Assembly: GCA_038108155.1 (NCBI GenBank)
Contig: JAYNHP010000009.1
Location: 1 to 61,415 of the forward strand
DNA: 61,415 bases
Reading direction: 5' to 3'
Source: MED-G20 sp038108155
Lineage (GTDB): Bacteria > Bacteroidota > Bacteroidia > Flavobacteriales_D > Parvicellaceae
Positions within the stretch are counted from its first letter, which is position 1. Every line of letters begins with the position of its first letter. A model generated the notes under the pieces. That model did not search any database and was not told where the DNA came from. It saw nothing but the letters and a program-made list of their open reading frames with translations. Below, one piece after another: positions 8,349-16,961 of the stretch. The position numbers and the translations under genes were made by a program.

Positions 8349-8882
8349 ATGAATCTTCCTAATTTTTTATCATTCTCAAGAATATTTCTTTTATTTCCTA
8401 TAATTATTTCATTTGAATATAACTTTTACTTATTCTCAGTAACTACTTTTATTATTGCTGCAATGACAGATTATTTGGATGGTTTGATAGCCAGAAAAAA
8501 TAATTTAACAACTAAATCCGGAGCCTTACTAGATCTACTTGCAGACAAAATCTTTGTTTCAACTTTATTAATTTGGCTAACCTATAAACTTGATAGTCAA
8601 TTAATTTTAATAAGTTCAATATTAATAATCACTAGAGAAATTTCTATTAGCTATTTAAGGATGTTCATGATCTCTAATTCTAGAAAAGTTGATGACTTAA
8701 AATCTGATTTTCTAGGAAAATTTAAAACCACCTTACAAATGACGGGGATTGGATTTACTCTAATCATTCCGATTTCTATAGATTACATTTCTAATATAAG
8801 TATTTCACTTATCGCCTTAAGCGCAATAATTTCTTGGTATTCATTCATTAAATATTTAAATAAATGGTTTAAAACAAATTAA
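8349..8882 (+). CDS. pgsA: CDP-diacylglycerol-glycerol-3-phosphate 3-phosphatidyltransferase
   Basis: Makes phosphatidylglycerol phosphate in the inner membrane. The complete CDP-alcohol phosphatidyltransferase signature is present at residues 41-66: D41-x2-D44-G45-x2-A48-R49-x8-G58-x3-D62-x3-D66. Around it are several hydrophobic helices; the length of 177 residues is normal. The uvrC-pgsA pair is conserved in gammaproteobacteria. In E. coli it is followed by glyW-cysT-leuZ; here the polysaccharide island starts instead. Confidence 0.95.
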   Translation: MNLPNFLSFSRIFLLFPIIISFEYNFYLFSVTTFIIAAMTDYLDGLIARKNNLTTKSGALLDLLADKIFVSTLLIWLTYKLDSQLILISSILIITREISISYLRMFMISNSRKVDDLKSDFLGKFKTTLQMTGIGFTLIIPISIDYISNISISLIALSAIISWYSFIKYLNKWFKTN

Positions 8883-8919
8883 AATCATAAACATTAGAAA
8901 TTGGTGACATAAAATAATT

Positions 8920-8925
8920 TATAAT
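8920..8925 (+). promoter_or_regulatory. Possible -10 box (TATAAT) before wzz
   Basis: A perfect TATAAT lies in the 50-bp gap between pgsA and wzz. A start site ~7 bp downstream would fall at or next to the wzz ATG (8933), predicting a leaderless message. TTGGTGACA sits just upstream but only 11-13 bp away, too close for a standard -35. This is the likeliest place for an island promoter. Confidence 0.35.
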
Positions 8926-8932
8926 GTTTTAG

Positions 8933-9778
8933 ATGGAAGATAATCTAGAAAATATTTCAGCTAAGGAATTCTCTTTATTTGATGTCTATAATGCATTTAA
9001 AAAGTATAGTTATTTTTTTTATATTCTTGTCCCAAGCGGATTTATTATAGCTTTCATTACTTCTTCCTTAATAACGCCACTGTATTCATCAGACATTCTC
9101 ATAGCAAATAATAGTGAAGGTGACGACTCTCCATCATCAGCAATTGGAGGTCTAGCATCTCTCGCTGGAATACAACTTCCACAAACGAATAGCAAGGCTG
9201 TATCAAGTCTTGCTATGTTAAATTCAAGAACATTTCTGAAATCATTTATAAAAGAATATGAACTTAAAGAAAAGCTTTTTCCAGAACAATGGAATGAAAC
9301 TTCAAACACATGGTCTGAGAAGGAGCCTTCAGATATTGGTGCAGTGGGAGAATTAAAAAAAATACTGGATATTAAGAAAAAGGAAGGCGGATTGGTAGAA
9401 ATCATAGTGACAAGTTATGATTCAGATCTTTCTGTATTTATTGCCAATAATATTGTCTTTTACTTTAATGACTATATGAGAAAGGCTGCTATTGAAGAAT
9501 CAGAACAACTTATAAAGTTTTTGGAGAAAGAGGTCGTTAGTTCGTCTCTTACTGAAGTAAAGGCAAGAATTTTTTCTTTAATCAAAGAAAATATTGCAGA
9601 TAAATCTTTAGCAAATGTAAGACAAGAGTTTGTTTACAAAATAGTAGATGAAGCTTACAAATCAAACTATCCTAGCTTTCCAAACAAATTCCAAATTAAT
9701 GTAATAGGAGCTATTCTAGGTTTATTCTTTGCTGCATTGTTTAGTTTGGTCTTACATTTTTTTAGAAATCTCAATTAA
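8933..9778 (+). CDS. wzz: Wzz-family polysaccharide chain-length determinant
   Basis: Inner-membrane co-polymerase that sets glycan chain length with Wzy. The topology is diagnostic: a transmembrane helix at about residues 29-49 (FYILVPSGFIIAFITSSLI), a long periplasmic domain with coiled-coil potential, and a second helix at about 253-275, preceded by a Pro-containing segment (YPSFPNKF). No cytoplasmic kinase domain is present, so this is a Wzx/Wzy-type co-polymerase, not Wzc. At 281 residues it is shorter than the usual 320-370. It opens the island, as in many O-antigen loci. Confidence 0.85.
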   Translation: MEDNLENISAKEFSLFDVYNAFKKYSYFFYILVPSGFIIAFITSSLITPLYSSDILIANNSEGDDSPSSAIGGLASLAGIQLPQTNSKAVSSLAMLNSRTFLKSFIKEYELKEKLFPEQWNETSNTWSEKEPSDIGAVGELKKILDIKKKEGGLVEIIVTSYDSDLSVFIANNIVFYFNDYMRKAAIEESEQLIKFLEKEVVSSSLTEVKARIFSLIKENIADKSLANVRQEFVYKIVDEAYKSNYPSFPNKFQINVIGAILGLFFAALFSLVLHFFRNLN

Positions 9779-9801
9779 TTTTTTAGTCTGCCTAAATCAT
9801 T

Positions 9802-11091
9802 ATGAAAAAAGTAAAAAACTCTGTTGGAGAGGATCCCATAATCGGCATAATGGGTTTAGGCTATGTTGGCCTTCCATTAGCAGTTGAATTTTCAAATATC
9901 TATCAAACTATTGGATACGACCTTGATAAAAAAAGAATTAATCAATTAAAAAAAGGGAATGACAAGACAAATGAAATTAAAGAGAAGCATTTACTAAATA
10001 AAAAGCTATTTTTTACTTCAAGTATTAATGAACTTTATAAATGTAATACATTTATTATTACTGTACCTACGCCAATTACAAAAGATAAAAAACCAGACTT
10101 AACTTTCCTAAAAAGAGCAAGCGAGATGACTGGCAAACATTTAAAAAAAAATGATGTTGTGATTTTTGAGTCAACTGTTTATCCGGGCGTTACAGAAGAT
10201 TTTTGTATACCTATTATAGAAAAAAACTCTGGCTTAGAATTAAATATCGATTTTTATGTCGGTTACAGCCCTGAAAGAATTAATCCAGGAGATAAAAAAC
10301 ATAGGCTTAGTGATATAAAAAAAGTTACTTCTGGATCAACTAAAGAAAGTGCGGAATTTATAGATAAGTTATACAAATCTATTATAAAAGCTGGAACTTT
10401 TAAGGCTAAAGACATTAGAACTGCAGAGGCAGCAAAAGTTATTGAGAATACACAAAGAGATATAAATATAGCCTTAATGAATGAGTTTTCGATGGTTTTT
10501 AATAAGATTGGTCTTGATACGCACTCCATATTAGAAGCAGCAAGAACAAAGTGGAATTTTTTACCTTTTGAGCCTGGGCTTGTAGGAGGTCATTGCATAG
10601 GTATAGACCCATATTATCTTGCATATAAATCTATCGAAAGTGGCCACATCCCAGAAATGATTCTTTCAGGTAGAAAGATTAATGACTCTATGCCCAAGTT
10701 TGTTTCAAAAGAAATTTTGAATCTAATGAAATACAAAAACCTTAAACTCAAGACATCAAGGGTTTTAATTTTAGGGTTTTCTTTTAAAGAAAACTGTCCT
10801 GATCATAGAAATACAAAAGTTTATGACCTTTATAATGACCTAGCAAAAAAGGTTTCTAAGGTTGACGTTTATGACCCTTTATTAGACATTCAAGAAGCAA
10901 AAAAAAATTATGATGTTAATTTTGTTATTAAAGTTCCAAAAAAATCATACGATGTAATAATTATTGCAGTTCCTCATTCTCTCTTTATAGATTTAGGGAA
11001 AAATAATTTTGAAGAATATTCGAAATCAAATCATATAATTTATGACTTGAAAAATCTTTTCAAAAAAAAAGAAAATTTTTATAGGTTATAG
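9802..11091 (+). CDS. UDP-N-acetylhexosamine 6-dehydrogenase (TviB/WbpO-like)
   Basis: Oxidises C6 of a UDP-HexNAc to a uronate with two NAD+. The N-terminal Rossmann motif is GIMGLGYVGLPLA; the substrate segment STVYPGVTE and the catalytic Cys265 in GGHCIGIDPYYLA are intact; the C-terminal UDP-binding domain has FKENCPDHRNTK. At 429 residues the length is normal. The next gene is a WbpP-type UDP-GlcNAc 4-epimerase, and the two together would give UDP-GalNAcA. It is closer to WbpO/TviB than to UDP-glucose dehydrogenase by motif and context. Confidence 0.88.
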   Translation: MKKVKNSVGEDPIIGIMGLGYVGLPLAVEFSNIYQTIGYDLDKKRINQLKKGNDKTNEIKEKHLLNKKLFFTSSINELYKCNTFIITVPTPITKDKKPDLTFLKRASEMTGKHLKKNDVVIFESTVYPGVTEDFCIPIIEKNSGLELNIDFYVGYSPERINPGDKKHRLSDIKKVTSGSTKESAEFIDKLYKSIIKAGTFKAKDIRTAEAAKVIENTQRDINIALMNEFSMVFNKIGLDTHSILEAARTKWNFLPFEPGLVGGHCIGIDPYYLAYKSIESGHIPEMILSGRKINDSMPKFVSKEILNLMKYKNLKLKTSRVLILGFSFKENCPDHRNTKVYDLYNDLAKKVSKVDVYDPLLDIQEAKKNYDVNFVIKVPKKSYDVIIIAVPHSLFIDLGKNNFEEYSKSNHIIYDLKNLFKKKENFYRL

Positions 11092-12108
11092 TTGAAAAAT
11101 TTTAGTAACCACATAACCCATTTAAAAAAAAATCAGTACTGTTGGCTAATAACAGGAGCAGGAGGCTTCATAGGATCTAATTTAGTTAATTTTTTACTTA
11201 GTTTGAATCAAAAAGTGGTTGGGCTAGATAACTTTTCTTTGGGTATAAAAGACGAATTACTAAAGATTACCAAGAACTACAATAATAATTTATTTACCCT
11301 TATCGAAGGAGATATCAATGATAAAGATATCTGCATCTTGGCTTTAAAAAAAGTAGACTTTGTTTTGCATCATGCTGCCCTTGGATCCGTCCCGCGATCA
11401 ATTTCTGATCCATTTAGCTCAAATGAGGCGAATATATCTGGTTTTTTGAATATGTTAATTTCTGCGAGAGATTCTAATATTAAAAATTTTATTTATGCGA
11501 GTTCAAGCTCAGCATATGGAGACCACGAATCTTTGCCAAAAGTAGAAGATGTTATAGGGAAACCCAAAAATCCATACTCAATTACCAAATATGTAAATGA
11601 ACTTTATGCAAACACCTTCGAGGAGCATTATAATTTCAAATCTATTGGTCTAAGATATTTTAATGTTTATGGACCAAGACAAAGGGAAAATGGTGATTAT
11701 GCTGCAGTGATTCCAAAATGGATCAAAAATATTCTCAATAAGCAAGACGTTGAAATTTATGGTGATGGCCAAACTTCCAGAGACTTTTGTTATATAGATA
11801 ATGCTGTTCAGGCAAATATAATTGCAGCTTTATCTGAAAATGAAATTGCCAAAGGTCAGGTATATAATATTTCCGTTGGTGATCAAACCTCTTTGAATAA
11901 TTTATTTTCTATGATTCATAATAATATTGAAAATGCCATTGGAGAAAATATTAAGGCAAGACCAATTTATAAAGATTTTAGAGCTGGTGATATTAGGCAC
12001 TCAAGGGCAGATATATCTAAAGCAAAAAAATTATTGAATTATCTTCCTTCTCATAACGTTGAAAAAGGAATAAAAGAAACTGTCAACTGGTATATAGATA
12101 ATAAATAA
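11092..12108 (+). CDS. wbpP: UDP-N-acetylglucosamine 4-epimerase (WbpP/TviC-like)
   Basis: Extended SDR enzyme interconverting UDP-GlcNAc and UDP-GalNAc. NAD motif TGAGGFIG at residues 21-28; signature stretches HHAALGSVPRSI and ASSSSAYGDH; catalytic Tyr162 and Lys166 in YSITK. The resemblance to P. aeruginosa WbpP is close along its length, including GLRYFNVYGPRQ and SRDFCYI. The TTG start lies directly after the stop of the dehydrogenase gene. With that enzyme it should supply UDP-GalNAcA. Confidence 0.9.
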   Translation: MKNFSNHITHLKKNQYCWLITGAGGFIGSNLVNFLLSLNQKVVGLDNFSLGIKDELLKITKNYNNNLFTLIEGDINDKDICILALKKVDFVLHHAALGSVPRSISDPFSSNEANISGFLNMLISARDSNIKNFIYASSSSAYGDHESLPKVEDVIGKPKNPYSITKYVNELYANTFEEHYNFKSIGLRYFNVYGPRQRENGDYAAVIPKWIKNILNKQDVEIYGDGQTSRDFCYIDNAVQANIIAALSENEIAKGQVYNISVGDQTSLNNLFSMIHNNIENAIGENIKARPIYKDFRAGDIRHSRADISKAKKLLNYLPSHNVEKGIKETVNWYIDNK

Positions 12109-12111
12109 AAA

Positions 12112-13089
12112 ATGAAAGTTTTGATCACAGGAGCTGATGGATTTATAGGCTCTCACTTAACTGAAGCTCTTTCTAGGAAGGGATATCAAGTTAGAGCTTT
12201 GTGTCAGTACAATTCATTCAATAATTGGGGTTGGTTGGAGGATATTTCATGTAAAGACGATATAGAGATTTTCTCTGGCGATATTAGAGATCCTTTTTAT
12301 TGCGAAGAATTAGTTTCTGGAGTGGATATAGTTTTTCACCTTGCCGCTTTAATTGCTATTCCATATTCATATATATCTCCTCAGAGTTATATTGAGACAA
12401 ATATTCAAGGAACATTAAATATTTGTCAGGCCTCGGTTAAAAATAAAGTCAGCAGGGTTTTGCATACTTCGACAAGTGAAGTTTATGGTACAGCTAAATT
12501 TGTTCCAATTAATGAAGACCACCCATTACAACCACAGTCTCCTTATAGTGCAAGTAAGATCGGAGCAGATGCAATAGCTATGAGCTTTTTTAATTCCTTC
12601 AACTTGCCTCTTACAATTGTAAGACCTTTTAATACATATGGACCTAGACAATCTGCTAGAGCTGTCCTTCCGACAATCATAACTCAAATTGCAAATGGCG
12701 CTAAAGAGATTAGTCTTGGTGACACAACACCAACAAGAGATTTTACTTATGTAGAAGATACATGTTCAGGTTTTTTAAAGTTATCTACATGCGACGACTC
12801 CATTGGAGAGACAGTAAATTTAGGATCAAATTCTGAGATTAGTATTTCAGATGCTTTAGAAATTATAAAAAAATTAATGAAAAGTGATGTTAATTTCATT
12901 TTAGATAAAGAAAGGATAAGACCAAAAAATTCAGAAGTATATAGGCTATGGAGTGATAATTCTAAATTACGAAGGTTAACGAATTTTTACCCAAAAACTT
13001 CTATCGAAGAAGGATTGAAGAAAACGATAGATTGGATCTTGATTCCAGAGAACCTTTCGAGATATAAATCTGAAATTTATAATGTTTGA
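12112..13089 (+). CDS. legB: LegB-type NDP-N-acetylglucosamine 4,6-dehydratase
   Basis: Probably the first committed step of legionaminic-acid-type synthesis, making the 4-keto-6-deoxy sugar nucleotide. NAD motif TGADGFIGSH; strongly family-specific stretches QYNSFNNWGWLEDI and LAALIAIPYSYISP; STSEVYG with the dehydratase Ser-Glu; Tyr145 and Lys149 in YSASK; RPFNTYGPRQSARAV. The length of 325 residues is standard. It overlaps the LegC-type aminotransferase gene by 8 bp, the conserved legB-legC pair. Confidence 0.92.
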   Translation: MKVLITGADGFIGSHLTEALSRKGYQVRALCQYNSFNNWGWLEDISCKDDIEIFSGDIRDPFYCEELVSGVDIVFHLAALIAIPYSYISPQSYIETNIQGTLNICQASVKNKVSRVLHTSTSEVYGTAKFVPINEDHPLQPQSPYSASKIGADAIAMSFFNSFNLPLTIVRPFNTYGPRQSARAVLPTIITQIANGAKEISLGDTTPTRDFTYVEDTCSGFLKLSTCDDSIGETVNLGSNSEISISDALEIIKKLMKSDVNFILDKERIRPKNSEVYRLWSDNSKLRRLTNFYPKTSIEEGLKKTIDWILIPENLSRYKSEIYNV

Positions 13090-14230
13090 GGACCTTGTAA
13101 AATTTATTAGAGATTTATATCAGACTAATTCTTTCATCCCTCTTCATGAGCCTCAGTTTTTAGGGAAGGAAAAGGAATATTTGCTTGATGTTATAGACTC
13201 TACATTTGTCTCTAGCGTAGGCAAATCAGTAGATATATTTGAAGAGCGTATAACTAACTTTACTGGAATAAAATATGCAACAGCTACTGTAAATTGTACC
13301 TCTGCAATCCACCTGTCCTTGCTTTTAGCTGGAGTCAAAGAAGAAGACGAGGTCATAACTCAGTCTTTTAATTTTATTGCTGGCGCTAATGCTATTTCTT
13401 ACTGCAGAGCAGATCCAGTATTTGTCGATATAGATAAAGACACTCTTACAATGTCACCTATTAAATTAGAAAAATTTTTAAAATCTAATTACGAGATTAG
13501 AGAAGATGGTAATAGTTGGAATAGAGTTACTAATAAAAGATTAGTGGCTTGCTTACCCATGAATACTTATGGATTTCCTACTGATACAAAAGGACTAAAA
13601 CAGATATGTGATAATTTTAATATAAAGTTAATTGAAGATTCAGCTGAATCGCTAGGAAGTTTTTGCAAGACTAGACATACAGGATCAGAATCAATCCTTT
13701 CTACTCTAAGTTTTAATGGAAACAAGATCATAACTACAGGAGGTGGAGGAATGATTCTTACCAATGATCAAAGCTTTCACAACAAAGCAAAGCATTTATC
13801 TACTACTGCCAAATTACCTCATAAGTGGGAATTCAATCATGATCAAATAGGATTTAATTTCAGAATGCCGAATCTCAATGCTGCGCTAGGTCTTGCACAG
13901 CTTGAGATGATAGAAGATTTTATTATTAGCAAAAGAAATATTGCCCAAAAGTATCAAGAATGGGGAATAAAAAAGAATTTAGTTTTTATAAAAGAACAGG
14001 AAGGTTCCAAATCTAATTATTGGTTAAATTGTCTAATGACAGAGGACCGCCATGAAAGAGATAGCTTATTAGAATACACTAATTCAAATAATGTTATGAC
14101 CCGACCCTCCTGGACACCTTTACATATGTTAGAAATGTATAGGCAGAATTTTAAATCTGATTTAAAAGATACTGTCTGGGTTCATGAAAGACTAATTAAT
14201 TTACCCAGTTCGCCAATCTTAAAGCTCTAA
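13082..14230 (+). CDS. legC: LegC-type PLP-dependent aminotransferase
   Basis: DegT/DnrJ/EryC1-family enzyme expected to aminate the 4-keto group of the LegB product. The PLP lysine is Lys215 in SFNGNKIITTGGGG; the cofactor Asp is in IEDSAESLGS. The N-terminus with FIPLHEP and FVSSVGK is typical of the LegC subgroup. At 382 residues it is full length. It overlaps legB by 8 bp and the next SDR gene by 1 bp, so all three are coupled. Confidence 0.9.
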   Translation: MFEDLVKFIRDLYQTNSFIPLHEPQFLGKEKEYLLDVIDSTFVSSVGKSVDIFEERITNFTGIKYATATVNCTSAIHLSLLLAGVKEEDEVITQSFNFIAGANAISYCRADPVFVDIDKDTLTMSPIKLEKFLKSNYEIREDGNSWNRVTNKRLVACLPMNTYGFPTDTKGLKQICDNFNIKLIEDSAESLGSFCKTRHTGSESILSTLSFNGNKIITTGGGGMILTNDQSFHNKAKHLSTTAKLPHKWEFNHDQIGFNFRMPNLNAALGLAQLEMIEDFIISKRNIAQKYQEWGIKKNLVFIKEQEGSKSNYWLNCLMTEDRHERDSLLEYTNSNNVMTRPSWTPLHMLEMYRQNFKSDLKDTVWVHERLINLPSSPILKL

Positions 14231-15114
14231 TGAAAATACTTTTGGCTGGTTCAGAGGGTTTTATTGGGAAAGCGTTTCTAGATAACTTATCAAAAGATTT
14301 TGAAATCATATGCACTGGTAGAAATCTTACTAAAGAAAATAAAACTCATATAAAGATAGATTTAGTTCTTGATGACTTAAATAAACTTCCTGAAGATATT
14401 GATATTATTGTTAATCTTGCTTCTCAACAACCCTCTGGAATCAATGTTTCTTGGGATGATCTTTACAAAGGGAATGTTATATCAACATTAAAATTATGGG
14501 ATTATGCGAGGGAAATAAGTGCTAAAAAATTTATCTATATATCAAGCACTTCTTTGTTTAATCAGAGTTCGCCAAGTAATAAATTAAGACATGATTCAGT
14601 TGCTTTACCACTTACTGAATATGGTCTAACTAAATACATTAGTGAAATACTTTTAAAAATGAGGTCAGAGGATGAAAATATCAAGACAATAATATTGAGA
14701 TTTCCTTCAGTTTTTGGTGACGGCCATAAAGGAGGTTTAGTTAAAACTTTTTATGACTTAGCTTTAGAAAATAAAACTATAGATGTTTTTAATAATGGCA
14801 AAATTTATAGAAATTTACTTTTTAAATCGGATGCTGTTTCAGCCATAAAGAAATGCATAGAAAATGAAACATTAGAAAATTTCGAAATTTTTATGATTGG
14901 AAGTAGTGACTCTTTACGTTCTAAAGAAATAGCAAAAAAAATTATAAAGTTGACTAAATCAAAATCGCGAATAAATCTTGTAAGCAAGCCTTCTCCTGTT
15001 GACTCAGATATCTTTTTAGATTTAGAAAAATCCATTAATAAATTAAACTTTAAACCATCTTCTATTGAGCATGGATTAAAATGTTTTATAGAAGGCATGA
15101 ATAATGAAATATAG
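14230..15114 (+). CDS. NAD(P)-dependent epimerase/dehydratase family protein
   Basis: A 294-residue SDR with the dinucleotide motif AGSEGFIGK near the N-terminus, SSTSLF as the catalytic Ser region and YGLTK as the YxxxK pair; RFPSVFGDGHKGG is a substrate-loop motif of the extended SDR class. Its substrate cannot be read from the sequence. Placement between two aminotransferase genes (overlaps of 1 and 11 bp) suggests it makes a keto sugar for the second aminotransferase. It is not part of the standard LegB-C-H-G-I-F set. Confidence 0.75.
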   Translation: MKILLAGSEGFIGKAFLDNLSKDFEIICTGRNLTKENKTHIKIDLVLDDLNKLPEDIDIIVNLASQQPSGINVSWDDLYKGNVISTLKLWDYAREISAKKFIYISSTSLFNQSSPSNKLRHDSVALPLTEYGLTKYISEILLKMRSEDENIKTIILRFPSVFGDGHKGGLVKTFYDLALENKTIDVFNNGKIYRNLLFKSDAVSAIKKCIENETLENFEIFMIGSSDSLRSKEIAKKIIKLTKSKSRINLVSKPSPVDSDIFLDLEKSINKLNFKPSSIEHGLKCFIEGMNNEI

Positions 15115-16270
15115 AACATCTTCACCTCATTTTCCTAAGGAGGATATAGAAGAGATTCTTCCTAAAATATCAGATATCTTGGAAGGAAAAGGCCTTTTGA
15201 GTATGGGAGATAATGTTAAAGAATTTGAGTCCTCTTTCTCGTCTTTCGTTGGCTCACGAGCAGCTGTAGCTACTAATTCTTGTTCTAGTGCTTTAGAAAT
15301 TTCTTTAAATGCTCTTGGCGTTGGTACTGGAGATGAGGTTATAGTTCCAGCACAAACTTTTATTGCAACGGGATCTTCTGTAGTTAAAGTTGGAGCTAGG
15401 CCAGTATTCTGCGAAATAAATAAAAATTTTTTAATAGATTTTGAAGATTTAAAAAAGAAAATTAATGAACATACAAAAGCTGTAGTAATTGTTCATTTTG
15501 CCGGTTTAATCCATGAAGATATATTGAATATAAGAAAATTTCTAAATGAAAAAGGCATTTTCTTAATAGAAGATGCTGCCCATGCAATTGGCTCTTCTTT
15601 GAAAGGTATTAAGGCTGGCAACTTTGGTGATTTGTCCTGTTTCTCTTTTTTTTCAACGAAAAATATGACAACTGGGGAAGGTGGCATGATCACTTCAAAT
15701 AACATCGATCTTTCAAAACTTTGTTCAAGTATTCGTAATAGAGGTTTAGACCTAGACTCATCTTCTGAGCAATTTATCAACATTGGTAGCAACAGCAGAA
15801 TGACAGAGATACAAGCTTTACTAGGAATATATCAACTAAAAAGAATTCAAGAATTCAATTTACATAGAAATAGGATCGCAGAAATTTATAACAAAGAACT
15901 TACTTCCTTTTTTGATACAAATATTCTGTCAAGACACATAAAATCTAATGACAGTGTATCTTCTTATTGGAAGTATTGGGTTTCACTTGAAGAAGGTTAC
16001 TTCGAGGCTAGTGATAGAATTAAGATAAAAGAAGAGATGAATGCTTTATCTATTCCTGTAGATTGGGCCTATAGTCCTTTGCTTCATTTACAACCAGTAT
16101 TTAAAAAAATGTATGATATCAGCGAAGGTTATCTTCCTTTTTCTGAAGAAATCTCAAAAAGGCACATTTGCCTACCTATACATGCATTGATCAGTGAAGA
16201 AGATGCAGTTTTTATAATAAAAAAATTTTCTGAAATAGTCTCAAAGTTAACGCAAGTTAATAACAAATAA
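15104..16270 (+). CDS. Second DegT/DnrJ/EryC1 aminotransferase
   Basis: A PLP-dependent sugar aminotransferase of 388 residues. PLP lysine Lys186 in FFSTKNMTTGEGGM; cofactor Asp in LIEDAAHAIGSS; the C-terminal LLHLQPVFKKM and LPIHALIS are common in this family. It overlaps the preceding SDR by 11 bp. A second aminotransferase next to LegC suggests either a further amino group on the nonulosonate or a separate amino sugar for the same repeat unit. The exact substrate is not deducible. Confidence 0.82.
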   Translation: MKYRTSSPHFPKEDIEEILPKISDILEGKGLLSMGDNVKEFESSFSSFVGSRAAVATNSCSSALEISLNALGVGTGDEVIVPAQTFIATGSSVVKVGARPVFCEINKNFLIDFEDLKKKINEHTKAVVIVHFAGLIHEDILNIRKFLNEKGIFLIEDAAHAIGSSLKGIKAGNFGDLSCFSFFSTKNMTTGEGGMITSNNIDLSKLCSSIRNRGLDLDSSSEQFINIGSNSRMTEIQALLGIYQLKRIQEFNLHRNRIAEIYNKELTSFFDTNILSRHIKSNDSVSSYWKYWVSLEEGYFEASDRIKIKEEMNALSIPVDWAYSPLLHLQPVFKKMYDISEGYLPFSEEISKRHICLPIHALISEEDAVFIIKKFSEIVSKLTQVNNK

Positions 16271-16276
16271 TAATCA

Positions 16277-16957
16277 ATGAAATTAAGTATTCATCAGAGT
16301 CAATATATACCATGGCCAGCATATTTTAAGAAAATAGCTCTTTCGGATAAATTTATTATTTTAGATGATGTCCAATTCCAAAAGAACGGTGTTCAGAATA
16401 GAAATAAATTGAGAAATAAAAACGGGGAATTTTGGTTAACAATCCCTGTTAAAGGTTCTTTGGGAGACTCCATTAAAGATAAAGAAATTGCACACGATAA
16501 ATGGAAAAAGAAGCATTTTCAGTCTATGTCTCAATCTTATTCAAAGTCGCCATTTTGGGACTCCTTGAAAGATGAGATTGAAGCTTTATATTCTCAAGAA
16601 ACTACTAAGTTAAATGATATAAATATCTTCTTTATAAAATTTATAATTTCGAAATTAGAAATTGATACTGAAATAATAATTTCTTCGAATGAAGATTTTA
16701 GCGGTAAAAAATCAGACTTAATCCTAAATATATGTAGCAAATTCAATGCATCCAAGTATTTGAGCGGTACAGGAGCTAAAGATTATTTAGATATTGACAG
16801 TTTTAACGAAAAAGGAATCATTATAGAGTTTATGGAGTCGTTGCCAGCTATCTACACTCAAATACATGGTGATTTTATGCCCGGTCTTTCTATTATTGAT
16901 ATGATGATGAATACATCTTCTGAAGAGATAAGAAAATACCTATACGAAGAGAATTAA
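16277..16957 (+). CDS. WbqC-family protein
   Basis: Recognised by the WbqC N-terminus (LSIHQSQYIPWPAYFKKI), then DDVQFQKNGVQNRNK and the later LSGTGAKDYLD. At 226 residues it is a complete family member. WbqC proteins recur in O-antigen and capsule clusters, but I know of no assigned reaction. There is no signal peptide or membrane helix, so it should be cytoplasmic. It lies between the second aminotransferase and the LegG-type gene, with short gaps of 6 and 4 bp. Confidence 0.85.
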   Translation: MKLSIHQSQYIPWPAYFKKIALSDKFIILDDVQFQKNGVQNRNKLRNKNGEFWLTIPVKGSLGDSIKDKEIAHDKWKKKHFQSMSQSYSKSPFWDSLKDEIEALYSQETTKLNDINIFFIKFIISKLEIDTEIIISSNEDFSGKKSDLILNICSKFNASKYLSGTGAKDYLDIDSFNEKGIIIEFMESLPAIYTQIHGDFMPGLSIIDMMMNTSSEEIRKYLYEEN

Positions 16958-16961
16958 GTCA

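Noticed and set aside
8883..8932. tRNA-Gly between pgsA and the island
   Set aside because: The 50-bp gap is too short and shows no cloverleaf sequence.
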